Positions 1 to 8,637 of a stretch of 37,523 bases of DNA are shown in pieces; within the stretch, counting starts at the first letter, position 1; every line of letters begins with the position of its first letter. Both the position numbers and the translations under genes were made by a program. Source of the DNA: Halomonas salipaludis (GTDB lineage Bacteria; Pseudomonadota; Gammaproteobacteria; Pseudomonadales; Halomonadaceae); NCBI RefSeq assembly GCF_002286975.1, contig NZ_NSKB01000016.1:1-37523 (forward strand). The letters are read 5' to 3'. The notes under the pieces were generated by a model. It ran no database searches, had not been told where the DNA came from, and saw only the letters and a list, made by a program, of their open reading frames with translations.

Positions 1-249
1 GGCCTGACGGCCGCTCTAGAGTTTCTACGTGACGGGGATGTGCTGGTCGTGTGGCGGCTGGATCGACTGGGACGCTCACTGCCGCATCTGATCGAGGTGG
101 TCAGCACCCTGGAGGCGCGTGGTGTCGGATTCCGGTCGCTGACCGAAGCCATCGATACCACCACGCCGGGTGGGCGACTGATATTCCATGTGTTCGGTGC
201 CCTGGGGCAGTTCGAGCGCGACCTGATCCGTGATCGCACCAAGGCGGGA
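1..249. repeat. Terminal redundancy, left copy
   Basis: These 249 bases recur exactly at the right end of the window (37275-37523). A repeat lying exactly at both ends is the usual sign of a circular molecule written out with an overlap. The reading frame of the recombinase continues without interruption across the join, which supports a circle of about 37,274 bp rather than a real duplication. A true tandem copy cannot be excluded from sequence alone. Confidence 0.93.
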
Positions 250-444
250 CTGGCTGCTGCCGCAGCCCGTGGGCGCAAAGGGGGACGCAAGCCCGTCGTC
301 ACCGGCGACAAATTGAAGCGGGCAAGGGACCATCTCGCCAATGGGCTGAACGTCCGCGAGGCTGCGTCACGCATCAAGGTCAGTAAGACGGCTCTCTACG
401 CCGCCTTGAAGGCCAGCCAGCCTGATGTCCCAGACCATACCTGA
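1..444 (+). CDS. Serine recombinase/resolvase, C-terminal part (continues from 37143)
   Basis: This is the C-terminal 147 codons of a 191-residue serine recombinase whose start lies at 37143. On the circle, 132 bases upstream of position 1 complete it in frame. It contains the rest of the catalytic domain (VVWRLDRLGRS, then GQFERDLIRDRTKAGL on the long E helix) and a small C-terminal helix-turn-helix (NVREAASRIKVSKTALYAAL). The full length is typical of Tn3-type resolvases. An internal ATG at 40 opens the frame but is not the real start. The likely role is resolution of plasmid multimers at the repeats just upstream of 37143. No Tn3-type transposase or 38-bp ends are visible nearby. Confidence 0.9.
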   Translation, partial: GLTAALEFLRDGDVLVVWRLDRLGRSLPHLIEVVSTLEARGVGFRSLTEAIDTTTPGGRLIFHVFGALGQFERDLIRDRTKAGLAAAAARGRKGGRKPVVTGDKLKRARDHLANGLNVREAASRIKVSKTALYAALKASQPDVPDHT

Positions 445-605
445 CACTTCGTGCAGTCGCCTTAATTATTCTATGTGAATAAAAGGTAGGCTTTCTTTAC
501 CCCGGCTTATTCATGAGGCACGTCTGAAAACGAAGATAGCGGATGGTATTCTCTTGAGAAATCAGAACGTTCCGGCAAGAACCTGATTCTAGAGGACCAT
601 CCGCT

Positions 606-1889
606 ATGGGTGAAAGCGTATCTCCCTGGATTCCGTCCTGCAACGGGTCCATCCGCGTTGAGCTCGACCGCCAACGCACCACCGGCGACAGCGGCGCGCT
701 GCTGCTGCGCGAAGCCCTCGACAGCAGCGGTGTGATCGAGGCGCTCGAAGACAACCTGATCGATCCGCGCCATCCGCTGCGCATCCGTCATTCGCTGGCC
801 AGCCAGCTTCGCACTCTGTGCTGCAGCGCGCGATGGGCTGGATCGATCTCAGCGATACCGACACGCTTCGGCGTGACCCGCTCTGGCGGCTGGCCTGCAG
901 CGATGCACGAGGGATGACATCCCTGGCCCAGGACCGACCCTCTCAGCCACACTATCGCGGCTGATGACCTGCCTCGGGCGCAACGACAACATCGATGCCG
1001 TGCATGAAGGCCTGCTGCGGCTGGTGGTCTGGCGCCTGACTTCGCTGAAAAACAGTGAGCGTCCTAAGCAGCTGACGCTGGACATCGACGGCCTGCCGAT
1101 CGAGGTGCACGGCCATCAGGGCGGGGCCTTTACGGTGCCCGCATCTACTCGCCGCTGGTTGCCTCGCTGGCCGAAACCGGTGACATGGTGGGTGGCCTGC
1201 TGCGTGAGGGCAACGCCGGCCCGGCCGAGAATGCCGATACCTGGATCCCGCATCTGGTACGGCGTCTCCACGAGAGCACCGGCGCCCAGGTTCGGGTGCG
1301 CATCGACGCCGGTTTCACCGACAATGACACGCTGGAGGCGCTGGAAGAGCGCGGCATCGAGTACCTGGGCAGACTGCGCAGCCACAAGGGCCTGCAGACA
1401 CTGGCCGCGCCATACTTGAAGCGGCCCCGAGGCCGCCCACCTGAACAGCCTCGGGAATGGTGCCATGACCTTGAGTACCAAGCAGGTTCCTGGCCAGCGA
1501 CACGGCGCGTGGTGCTGGTGGTGCAGGAACGTCCCGATGATCTGCTGTTGCATGCCTTCTTCCTGGTCACCAATCTCAGCAAGTTCGACTGGCCGCCGGA
1601 GAAGGTACTGGCGCTCTACCGCAAGCGCGGCAGCGCCGAGTCGCACATGGGTGAGGTGAAGTCAGCGCTCGACGTGCACCTCTCGTCGACCGACCGCGGT
1701 GCCTCCACGGTTCAGGATGTCATGACCCGCAACGAGGTGAGCCTGGGCCGGATGCGCGAGCAGGTACTCAAGGTAGCGGCCACGCTCTCGCTGCACGCCC
1801 GGCGCATCACCGTTCACCTCGGCGATGCGGCTGACAAATGGTGGCCGGCCTTGCTAAAGGGGCTGCCGAAGCTGACCGCGTTGAGTTGA
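606..1889 (+). pseudogene. IS1380-family transposase, multiply frameshifted
   Basis: The protein can be followed through three frames. Residues from 606 read VELDRQRTTGDSGALLLREAL. A base appears to be missing near 820, before LQRAMGWIDLSDTD. Another is missing near 945, after which the frame at 964 continues (MTCLGRNDNIDAVHEG). A small deletion with frame change lies near 1130, and the frame containing 1185 then runs to the stop at 1889. IS1380 transposases are usually about 430-450 residues. The GDSG/LTLDIDGLPIEVHGHQGG region carries the DDE core. The join NEVSLGRMREQVLKVA near 1740 looks shortened by about 25 residues against family members, an inference from memory of the family. The gene is non-functional as written. 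Confidence 0.85.
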
Positions 1890-2120
1890 CGCTCCAGCAA
1901 GACACCACAGCACCATAAGTTGAGCGACCGCAGTGGCGGTCAGCAATCACGGCTGCCTCGAAGGTCGATGTTGATAACTGAAAGCTATAGAAAATCGGCA
2001 ATAAGGCAGCATTCAGGCATTACCCAGCTGGCTTTTCCGCCAGAGATGTGGGTCCTGATAAGCGATGCTGCCGGTTGGAAGCTTCAAGCCGGCTCATCAG
2101 CATTCTCGTGAATGAGGCGG

Positions 2121-2198
2121 GTTCACCTCGGCGCTGCCGCTGATAAATGGTGGCCGACGCTGCTGAAGGGGCTGCCGAAGCTGACCGCGCTGCACTGA
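2121..2198 (+). pseudogene. Second IS1380 transposase tail (last 25 codons)
   Basis: The short reading frame starting VHLGAAADKWWPTLLKG nearly repeats the last 25 residues of the transposase ending at 1889, with D to A, A to T and S to H changes. The first copy is therefore not simply duplicated by the assembly; the two tails have diverged and came from separate insertions or an old tandem. Only the tail and the following right-end sequence remain. From 2199 to 2412 there is only the noncoding right end of this remnant. Confidence 0.75.
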
Positions 2199-2437
2199 TG
2201 CTCTACGCGATGACGAGTGACCGAGAACAAGGCGATCATAATGATGGCCGGCGAGCACGGCTGCCCGAATGGCCACCATCTATGCCTACACGATATAAAA
2301 GAACCCACCAACCATCCTAGAAGGAATAAGCGGAGTGCCCTTCAGACGACAACCGCTGCTGGTGCCAAGCGCAGCCGACAAGCCATGGGGTCATAACGCG
2401 CGATTCGGTACCTTCGTGAATAAGGCGGGTTTACCTA

Positions 2438-3484
2438 TTATTCATGGAGTATCCTTGGCAATGGGTGCTCACTGATTGCGCTCATGAATTCATTTAACGA
2501 GCTAGTTATGGCAGCGCCATCAAGACCTCGAGTTATAAAAATCAGATTCGAATCATTCTGGTCTTTCGGCCAGTCGTCAATATGCTCCGGCGGATGGATA
2601 GTATGTTGCACACCATGCAACACTACTGGCCTAGGGTCTCCATGCACATGGAGAACTCCCTTGACCCGGAGGATATTACGGCCGTGCCTGTTAAGAAGCA
2701 TTGAAAGCCAGATTCCAAAGCAGGTCCAGTCCACTGCTCCCTGAAAGCGAAGCCGAAAGGACTGCACTCCATGCAGGTGTTCATTCTCCGTCATCGTATA
2801 TTTGCGATGTTTCGGACCAAGCCAGCCTTGCACTTGTTCCGGCTTCCAGCACTTGATATGCGGCCCATCTTCAAATAATTCGCTGCTCGGCTGGGCCTGC
2901 GCGTCCGATCCCAGCAACACTGCGGTAGGATTGATGGCTTGCACCTGATAGGTTACTTCTTCGATCTGCGTATGCGTTGCCATTTCAGCTTTGCTCATCA
3001 CCAGCTTGTCAGCCGCTGCTACTTGCTCAGCCCATACAAAGTGGTCTTGCTGGCTTTGCTGGGCATTAATCGCATCCACGACTGTGACGGTGGCACCGGG
3101 TCGAATGTGGTAGCGTAACGTGGAGTCAGCAGTGATTGTGGAGGCGATCGGCCCCGGACTTGCTAATCCAGTGGTTTCTATAATGACCCTCTTAAATGGA
3201 GGAATTAGTCCTTCTTCGCGCTGGTACAGTAGGTCAAGCAGTGCCTCCGACAGCTCTCCACGGATTGTGCAACACACACAGCCACTTTTCAGGAGTACAA
3301 CATCTTCAGAAATTTTCCCGAGCAATAAATTGTCGAAACCGACTTCCCCGTACTCGTTGATTAATACCGCTGTGTCACCGTAGCTCTCAGATTCCAATAC
3401 CGCCTTGAGCAAGGTGGTTTTACCGCTACCAAGAAACCCGGAAATGACGTTCACCGGAAGAAGTCGCGAGGGTGAGTCACTCAT
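2438..3484 (-). CDS. COG0523 (CobW/CobP47K family) GTPase, putative metallochaperone
   Basis: A 348-residue G3E GTPase. The Walker A loop GFLGSGKTT is at residues 16-24. The metal-binding CxCC motif (CVCC) is at 69-72. NEYGEVGFD, the switch region, lies near 43-51, and the guanine-specificity motif is SKAEM rather than NKxD. A CobW_C-like domain fills roughly residues 230-340. COG0523 proteins bind GTP and deliver metal, often zinc, to client enzymes or act in metal homeostasis. It is the last gene of the leftward operon, and its ATG overlaps the stop of the upstream gene by four bases (atga), implying translational coupling. Since that operon encodes a CE4-type metal-dependent hydrolase, that enzyme is the likely client (inference). 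The left end abuts the IS1380 remnant. Confidence 0.88.
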   Translation of the reverse strand: MSDSPSRLLPVNVISGFLGSGKTTLLKAVLESESYGDTAVLINEYGEVGFDNLLLGKISEDVVLLKSGCVCCTIRGELSEALLDLLYQREEGLIPPFKRVIIETTGLASPGPIASTITADSTLRYHIRPGATVTVVDAINAQQSQQDHFVWAEQVAAADKLVMSKAEMATHTQIEEVTYQVQAINPTAVLLGSDAQAQPSSELFEDGPHIKCWKPEQVQGWLGPKHRKYTMTENEHLHGVQSFRLRFQGAVDWTCFGIWLSMLLNRHGRNILRVKGVLHVHGDPRPVVLHGVQHTIHPPEHIDDWPKDQNDSNLIFITRGLDGAAITSSLNEFMSAISEHPLPRILHE

Positions 3485-3837
3485 CTTGTCAGGCTCTGAA
3501 GGAAGCCCACATCCAAAGGATCAAATTTGCTATTTGTCATCACTTCAACCTGGTGCCAGACCCCACCCAGATCATGAACGATCTCATGCTTTCCGGTGGC
3601 GGTGGAAAGAATATAACTAGCTGACTGAAAATCCTCAATATGTGCAAGCCTTGAGGACAGCACCCGATTGATCAGCGCAATGCGGTATGCCCTTGCCCGA
3701 CGTCGTTCGTAATGAGCTGCTTCGGGATCCATAATCCCGATGGTCCAGTGATTCTCTCCTCCTAGGGCTCCGCATAGTCCGCACATGTGAATGTTTTCTC
3801 TGAATAGGGAATGATACGATGCCTGGGTCGCGGTCAT
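3481..3837 (-). CDS. Small conserved CGLCG-motif protein of unknown function
   Basis: The frame is 118 residues from the ATG at 3837, but a second ATG at 3786 starts exactly at MCGLCGALGGENHW and is at least as likely; neither has a strong ribosome site. The notable features are a CxxC pair at the second start, an HW shortly after, a charged ERRRARAYRIALINRVL helix, and a C-terminal part that reads as beta strands (SASYILSTATGKHEIVHDLGG). I recognise it only as a small protein that accompanies COG0523 GTPases, and I do not know its function. The cysteine pair and the four-base overlap with the GTPase gene suggest metal binding or a partner role (inference). Confidence 0.7.
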   Translation of the reverse strand: MTATQASYHSLFRENIHMCGLCGALGGENHWTIGIMDPEAAHYERRRARAYRIALINRVLSSRLAHIEDFQSASYILSTATGKHEIVHDLGGVWHQVEVMTNSKFDPLDVGFLQSLTR

Positions 3838-3878
3838 TACTAAGCATTGGCACCGCTTTTCGGCGACTGCCTGCTAGA

Positions 3879-4760
3879 CTAGACGCGTGGATGCCGCTTA
3901 GAAAAATCATCCGCAATCTCGTTGAAGGTGCAAAAATGTACGCCCTCATGACCAAGTATATGCTCAATCATCCGCTCCAGCATCATCAAAACCTGCGGCC
4001 GGCCAGATACGTCGGGATGGACCGTCATTGTAAATACAGCATAGTCGTTTTCGCGATAGACCCAATCAAACTGGTCCTGCCACATCTCCCCCAGATGCCT
4101 GGGACTGACGAAGCCATGGCTGTTGGGGGATTTTTTGATGAACAACATTGGCGGTAAGTCATCCAGATACCAGTTCGCCGGGATCTCGATAAGGTCCGTT
4201 TCCTCGCCACGTTGCAACGGCTTCATCCAATCTTTGGCCTTCTTGGAATAATCGATCTTCGTCCAAGAATCGCCAACACGTACATAGTACGGATGGAAAT
4301 CGTTGTGCATTAGGCTGTGATCGTACTTAATGCCACGCTCCAAGAGTAATTCATTGGTGATTGGACTGAATTCCCACCAAGGGGCTACATATCCTGTGGG
4401 TCGCTTGCCAGATAGTTTTGTTACCAGTTCAATGCTGTGGTCCAGCACTTCGCGTTCCTGCTCCCTAGTCATTGCAATGGGGTTTTCATGGCTATACCCA
4501 TGAACACCAATTTCGTGACCCGCGTCAGCGACAGCCTTCATCTGTTCTGGAAAAGTCTCGATGCTATGGCCGGGAATAAACCAAGTTGTCTTAAGGTTGT
4601 AGCGTTCAAAAAGTTTTAGTAGCCTGAGCGAACCGACCTCACCAGAGAACATGCCGCGCGAAATGTCATCCGGTGAATCCTCCCCGCCATAGGAACCTAG
4701 CCAACCAGCCACAGCATCCACGTCCACGCCGAAAGCAACAAAAATTTCCTTCTTTGACAT
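3879..4760 (-). CDS. CE4/NodB-fold metal-dependent hydrolase, resembles cyclic imide hydrolase (imidase)
   Basis: A 293-residue member of the polysaccharide deacetylase (NodB homology) superfamily. The metal site is recognisable as D13/D15 ([10 protein letters not shown]) with H87 and H91 (HGYSH). The strand [15 protein letters not shown], the APWWEFSP region and HPDVSGRPQ at the C-terminus fit the HpPgdA/imidase-like subgroup rather than secreted deacetylases. There is no signal peptide, so the protein is cytoplasmic. From memory, the imidase of Pseudomonas putida (EC 3.5.2.16, ring opening of succinimide or maleimide to half-amides) is also about 293 residues and closely similar; I could not check this. 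The TRAP importer and asparaginase in the operon fit amide/imide catabolism better than wall modification. Start supported by the site agaaggag, about 8 bp upstream. Confidence 0.8.
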   Translation of the reverse strand: MSKKEIFVAFGVDVDAVAGWLGSYGGEDSPDDISRGMFSGEVGSLRLLKLFERYNLKTTWFIPGHSIETFPEQMKAVADAGHEIGVHGYSHENPIAMTREQEREVLDHSIELVTKLSGKRPTGYVAPWWEFSPITNELLLERGIKYDHSLMHNDFHPYYVRVGDSWTKIDYSKKAKDWMKPLQRGEETDLIEIPANWYLDDLPPMLFIKKSPNSHGFVSPRHLGEMWQDQFDWVYRENDYAVFTMTVHPDVSGRPQVLMMLERMIEHILGHEGVHFCTFNEIADDFSKRHPRV

Positions 4761-4843
4761 TGTCGTATCTCCTTCTGATTATATTGGCGAGTAAACTCCA
4801 CGCCGTCTATTACATCTATATGGTTTCTTTTCCTCAAATAATC

Positions 4844-5764
4844 TCACTGACCAGCATGAGTAAGCCCGGAGACTCCTTCGAAAAGTGACACCCTGGGAGA
4901 CCACCCCCACTGGTCATGTGCACGGTCGATAGCCAGGGGAGCGGTCAAGTACTCTCTTTTTATCTCTTCATTGCAAAACGTGACCGATAGAGGCCCAATT
5001 GTTTTTCGCACGATTTCAGCGATTTCATCCATTCGCCATTCCGCTCCAGGTGCAACATTTGCAACGATTCGTCCAGGGCGCCTATCAAGCGTCGCCAGCT
5101 CTATTGCACGTACGACATCGTCAGAATGGATCAACTGTCGCTTCGACCAAGCATTTTCTTTAATAACCGTTTCGCTCTTACGTAGAGCACCTTCAACCAA
5201 TGCTCGCACCGGGCAATATGTCTTCCTATCAGGCCCATAAACATGGGCAATGCGCAATAAAGCAGCAGACATGCCGAACTGAGCCACGTAACTCGTGATC
5301 AACGCCTCACATGCAGCCTTGGTAGCACCATATACATTGGTCGGTACCAAGTCGCGATCTTCGTGCACAGGGCCCTGTTCCACTTCTCCATAGACCATAA
5401 TGGTTGAGCACTGTACGATTCTAGGAATATTATGGAGGCGCATTAATTCCAAAATATTAATTGTTCCAGAAATATTAATATCTGCAATTTCGTCAGGCCT
5501 ATCCTTCAGCACCATGGATCCCGAAACACCTCCACCATGTACGACAACATCAATGGGGGGGCTATCATTTAAGAAGGTTGAGAGCTGATGGATATCCCTC
5601 ACGTCCAAGACTTTCGTTTTAAGCCTCGTATGTATCAAATCACAAGGATGCACATCTATTCCTAACACAGTATGGCCAGAAGCAGCAAGTCTCATGGCCA
5701 AATTGCGACCAATCATGCCAGACACACCTGTTACAACAACATTTAGTAATTTTTTTTGGCTCAT
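4844..5764 (-). CDS. NAD(P)-dependent epimerase/dehydratase (extended SDR)
   Basis: A 306-residue extended short-chain dehydrogenase. The Rossmann signature GVSGMIG is at residues 13-19. The catalytic pair Y145 and K149 lies in YGATK, with S120/T121 upstream as the third catalytic position. The frame is open further upstream to 5821, but ATG at 5764 is chosen: it starts MSQKKLLNVVVTG, and sits two bases after the stop of the DctM gene, so translation is probably coupled. Family members oxidise or epimerise nucleotide-sugars or related hydroxy compounds; the substrate here cannot be read from sequence. Its place between a TRAP importer and an imidase-like hydrolase suggests a catabolic dehydrogenase rather than sugar-nucleotide synthesis. 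Confidence 0.82.
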   Translation of the reverse strand: MSQKKLLNVVVTGVSGMIGRNLAMRLAASGHTVLGIDVHPCDLIHTRLKTKVLDVRDIHQLSTFLNDSPPIDVVVHGGGVSGSMVLKDRPDEIADINISGTINILELMRLHNIPRIVQCSTIMVYGEVEQGPVHEDRDLVPTNVYGATKAACEALITSYVAQFGMSAALLRIAHVYGPDRKTYCPVRALVEGALRKSETVIKENAWSKRQLIHSDDVVRAIELATLDRRPGRIVANVAPGAEWRMDEIAEIVRKTIGPLSVTFCNEEIKREYLTAPLAIDRAHDQWGWSPRVSLFEGVSGLTHAGQ

Positions 5765-5766
5765 AT

Positions 5767-7047
5767 TTAAAACCCAAAGAGTCGTGGTAATGTTAAAACT
5801 AGCGCCGGCCAGAACATACAAATGGAAAGAAAACCGAACTGTATTATCACATACGGCCAGACGGCCGATACGATTTTCCCAATCGAAAGACGGGTTATAC
5901 CAGACATTACAAAGAGTAGCACGCCAATGGGAGGGGTAATGGAACCAATTACAATGTTGAGAACGAAAAGCAAAGCAAAGTGCAGAGGGTCCAGTCCATA
6001 CTCAATCGCCAATGGCGCGAAAAGGGGCACCAGCATTATGAAAGCGGCATTTGCCTCAATAAACATTCCCACACAGGCGAGAATAATCATAACGATAACC
6101 AGCATAAGATACTTATTATCAGTTACTGCACGCAACCATTCGGAAAGCGCTTGTGGAATGAGTTCAATAGTGAACAAGAAAGTAATTGTTGAAGCGAAAG
6201 CAATGAGCGCCCCGACTATCGATGTAGTTATTGCAGCACGAAGCAGAACCCCGGGAATATCTTTTATTTTCAACTCGCGGGTAACGGCGAAACCAATGAA
6301 TAATGCGTACAATACCGCAATTGCACTTCCCTCCGTTGCGGTAAACGCGCCACTAATGATACCGCCAACAACAATAATAGGCATCAAAACTATGATTAAG
6401 CCACGGCGCAACTCACGAAGAATTCTTTTTAGGCTTATAGGTTCGCCGGTAAACGGATAGCCGCGGCGCCATGCCACCCAAGAAACATAGCACATGAGAA
6501 TAAAAGCAAGTAGAATACCAGGTAATACTCCAGACAAAAATAATGCGCTGACAGACACCGAAGGTCCCGCCATGATGGCATAAACAATCATACCCGCACT
6601 CGGTGGAATAATAGGACCAAGGTTAGCCGAAGCTATCACAAGACCCGCGGCAAATTTTTTATCGTAAGCCTCAGAAAGACTCGGCACTAACGTGGATCCG
6701 AGGGCGCTTGCCGTTGCGATAGCAGTTCCAGAAACAGCCGATAACCCCATGGATGAAAGTATAGTGACATGTGCTAGACCGCCCCGCACACGTCCGATTA
6801 AACTATTGGCAAGGGATATGATACGTGCCATTGCTCCGCCGACAACCATGAGCTCGCCGGCCAAGATAAAGAAGGGAATCGCCATTAGTGGAAAGGAGTC
6901 CACGGCATAGAGCATGCGCTCTGGTAGAATGGATAGACTCATGTCCCCATACCAAAGCCCAGCGAGCGAAGCTACGCCAATGGCAAAAGCGAGAGGCATG
7001 CCAAGTAGCGCTAACAACACGAAAATTCCGATAGCGATCTCGATCAT
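5767..7047 (-). CDS. TRAP transporter large permease, DctM type
   Basis: A 426-residue, strongly hydrophobic protein with about 12 membrane segments. Family features include the GTAIATASALGSTLVPSL stretch, the NLGPIIPPSAGMIVYAIMAG loop and the repeated half-site GSITPPIGVLLFVMSG. DctM is the sodium-coupled transport subunit of tripartite ATP-independent periplasmic transporters. Its ATG overlaps the stop of the DctQ gene by four bases. The periplasmic binding protein and small permease are immediately upstream, so a complete importer is encoded. Confidence 0.93.
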   Translation of the reverse strand: MIEIAIGIFVLLALLGMPLAFAIGVASLAGLWYGDMSLSILPERMLYAVDSFPLMAIPFFILAGELMVVGGAMARIISLANSLIGRVRGGLAHVTILSSMGLSAVSGTAIATASALGSTLVPSLSEAYDKKFAAGLVIASANLGPIIPPSAGMIVYAIMAGPSVSVSALFLSGVLPGILLAFILMCYVSWVAWRRGYPFTGEPISLKRILRELRRGLIIVLMPIIVVGGIISGAFTATEGSAIAVLYALFIGFAVTRELKIKDIPGVLLRAAITTSIVGALIAFASTITFLFTIELIPQALSEWLRAVTDNKYLMLVIVMIILACVGMFIEANAAFIMLVPLFAPLAIEYGLDPLHFALLFVLNIVIGSITPPIGVLLFVMSGITRLSIGKIVSAVWPYVIIQFGFLSICMFWPALVLTLPRLFGF

Positions 7048-7625
7048 GATTTCATACTTTCCTTCACTTCTTCGACAAAGCTAGATGGCAACTCACCACC
7101 AAGGGCCAGGTCGAGACTTTGGGAAGCAAAATGCAAAGAGCAATGAAACCCTGCCCACAACAACGGAACATAGAACCATCCGCTACTCAAAGGTAGTGAC
7201 GATAGCGTTTGATTCCAAGTGGACATGGTTGCCCGTGTGCCGACGACAGTCACAACCATCATCAAGAAAATGCCAACGACATTCAATCCTATGATAAGCC
7301 CCCTTTGAAAAAGTGGAGGAAGAAGATTTTGCAAAATGTCTATCCCCACATGTCCTCTTATCTTGAGAGCCAAGGGAATGGCAAAGAAGATGAGCGCCAC
7401 GAAGCAAAGACGAGAAACCTCCCACGCCCAATCCAATGACGAATTAAAAATGTATCTCAAAACGACCTGTGTGGAAACAACCACAACAAGTGTCGCCATA
7501 AAAACGATAATCACAACAGACACTAACGCATCTATCCGACCAAGAAGTCGATTCAGAAAAACTCCTGCAGCATAAACTGCCGCAGGAGAATTTGTATCTT
7601 TGTGTTTATTCTTCAACGCCGACAT
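7044..7625 (-). CDS. TRAP transporter small permease, DctQ type
   Basis: Four hydrophobic segments are visible (VVIIVFMATLVVVVSTQVVL, the LCFVALIFFAIPLAL stretch, LIIGLNVVGIFLMMVVTVV and a C-terminal amphipathic segment), as expected for DctQ. The frame extends to 7673, but the ATG at 7625 (MSALKNKHKDTN) gives the normal length of 193 residues. It overlaps the end of the DctP gene by 20 bases, so the two are tightly coupled. DctQ sits with DctM in the inner membrane. Confidence 0.88.
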   Translation of the reverse strand: MSALKNKHKDTNSPAAVYAAGVFLNRLLGRIDALVSVVIIVFMATLVVVVSTQVVLRYIFNSSLDWAWEVSRLCFVALIFFAIPLALKIRGHVGIDILQNLLPPLFQRGLIIGLNVVGIFLMMVVTVVGTRATMSTWNQTLSSLPLSSGWFYVPLLWAGFHCSLHFASQSLDLALGGELPSSFVEEVKESMKS

Positions 7626-8604
7626 CCTCGAGAACCATATCGACCAAATCGGAACCAATGCGCTCACGCGCACTGTCGATGATACTACTGGTCATTTCAC
7701 GCATTTCATCACGCAGCTCATCCGAGATGGGCGTAAATGTCATACCTTCCTCAATGAGCGCTTCTCGAGCCGCCTCATTAGATTCCTTGTTGTAGCTGCG
7801 CTGCCATTCAATAGCCTCATCCATGGAGGTGCGAATTGCCTCCTGATACTCCGGATCCAAGTTTTCGAATGCATCTTTGTTTGCCAAGTACACCACATAA
7901 TCGTAAAAGTGCGCGGTATCGGAGAAATGATTCTGTACCTCTTGGAAACGATTCGTCAGGATGATGCTATATGGGTTTTCTTGCCCATCTACGACGCCTT
8001 GCTGAAGCGCTGAAAACAACTCAGCAATGTCGAGCGGCGTGGGATTGGCTCCAAGTGCGCGGAACGTGTTTAGATGCACCTCGTTGGGCTGCATGCGAAG
8101 ACTTAGGCCATCGAAATCTTCGATCGAATTCAATGCACGACGAGAGTTTGTCACATGTCGCGCCCCGAGGTCACCCCACCCCAAGGCGATGACGTCCCTC
8201 TCCTCGAACCGTTCGGACAAGATATCCCCAACAGGACCATCCACAAGTTCGAAAGCTCTTTCCTGGTCGGGCAGCATGAACGGAAGAGACAGTGCTTCTA
8301 TTTCCGGCACCACCCCCGTCCAAAACGATGGGCCCGACCAAGACATGAAAATGGAACCACGACGTACCTGATCCACCTGTTGTGAAGCCCCTCCCAACTG
8401 ATTGGATGGGAAGAGGTCAATACGTACTTCGCCATTCGTTTTTTCAGATACTGCGTCTCGAAATCTCTCCATTGCCAGACTGCTGGAGTGGTCGGGCTGA
8501 AAGCTCCCAGATGCCCTAAGCGTGACTTCCTGGGCAGAAGTTAACCCGCTAACTCCCAAACAACTCAGTGCAGCAGTCAATGTAGCATATTTAACCATTT
8601 TCAT
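7606..8604 (-). CDS. TRAP transporter substrate-binding protein, DctP type
   Basis: A 332-residue periplasmic binding protein. Residues 1-24 form a signal peptide ending TSA before QEV. Family features are LPFMLPDQERAFELVDGPVG, the GARHVTN turn, RMQPN (the arginine that grips a substrate carboxylate in DctP proteins lies here) and GVVDGQENPYS. The ribosome site gtgggag lies about 7 bp before the ATG. The conserved arginine argues for a carboxylate-bearing substrate, for instance an amidated or imidic acid; this is inference from the family. Confidence 0.93.
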   Translation of the reverse strand: MKMVKYATLTAALSCLGVSGLTSAQEVTLRASGSFQPDHSSSLAMERFRDAVSEKTNGEVRIDLFPSNQLGGASQQVDQVRRGSIFMSWSGPSFWTGVVPEIEALSLPFMLPDQERAFELVDGPVGDILSERFEERDVIALGWGDLGARHVTNSRRALNSIEDFDGLSLRMQPNEVHLNTFRALGANPTPLDIAELFSALQQGVVDGQENPYSIILTNRFQEVQNHFSDTAHFYDYVVYLANKDAFENLDPEYQEAIRTSMDEAIEWQRSYNKESNEAAREALIEEGMTFTPISDELRDEMREMTSSIIDSARERIGSDLVDMVLEDVGVEE

Positions 8605-8637
8605 AGAAATACTCCCACTTTAATTTGATCAAGTGAT

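Larger units (their letters stand above)
496..2435. mobile_element. Decayed IS1380-family region: one broken element plus a second right end
   Basis: The left end is near 496-517 (accccggcttattcatgag). Two related inverted ends lie on the right: 2104-2126 (ctcgtgaatgaggcgggtt) and 2413-2435 (cgtgaataaggcgggttta). Each right end lies about 215 bp after a transposase stop codon with the same C-terminal sequence (stops at 1889 and 2198), so two elements contributed right ends. The junction at about 2119-2128 falls in the shared word gttcacct, consistent with recombination at microhomology. No clear target duplication was seen. The element is not expected to move on its own. Confidence 0.75.

Noticed and set aside
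1-444. Tn3-family transposon
   Set aside because: A resolvase-type recombinase and res-like site are present, but no TnpA gene and no 38-bp Tn3-type inverted ends were found; plasmid multimer resolution is simpler.
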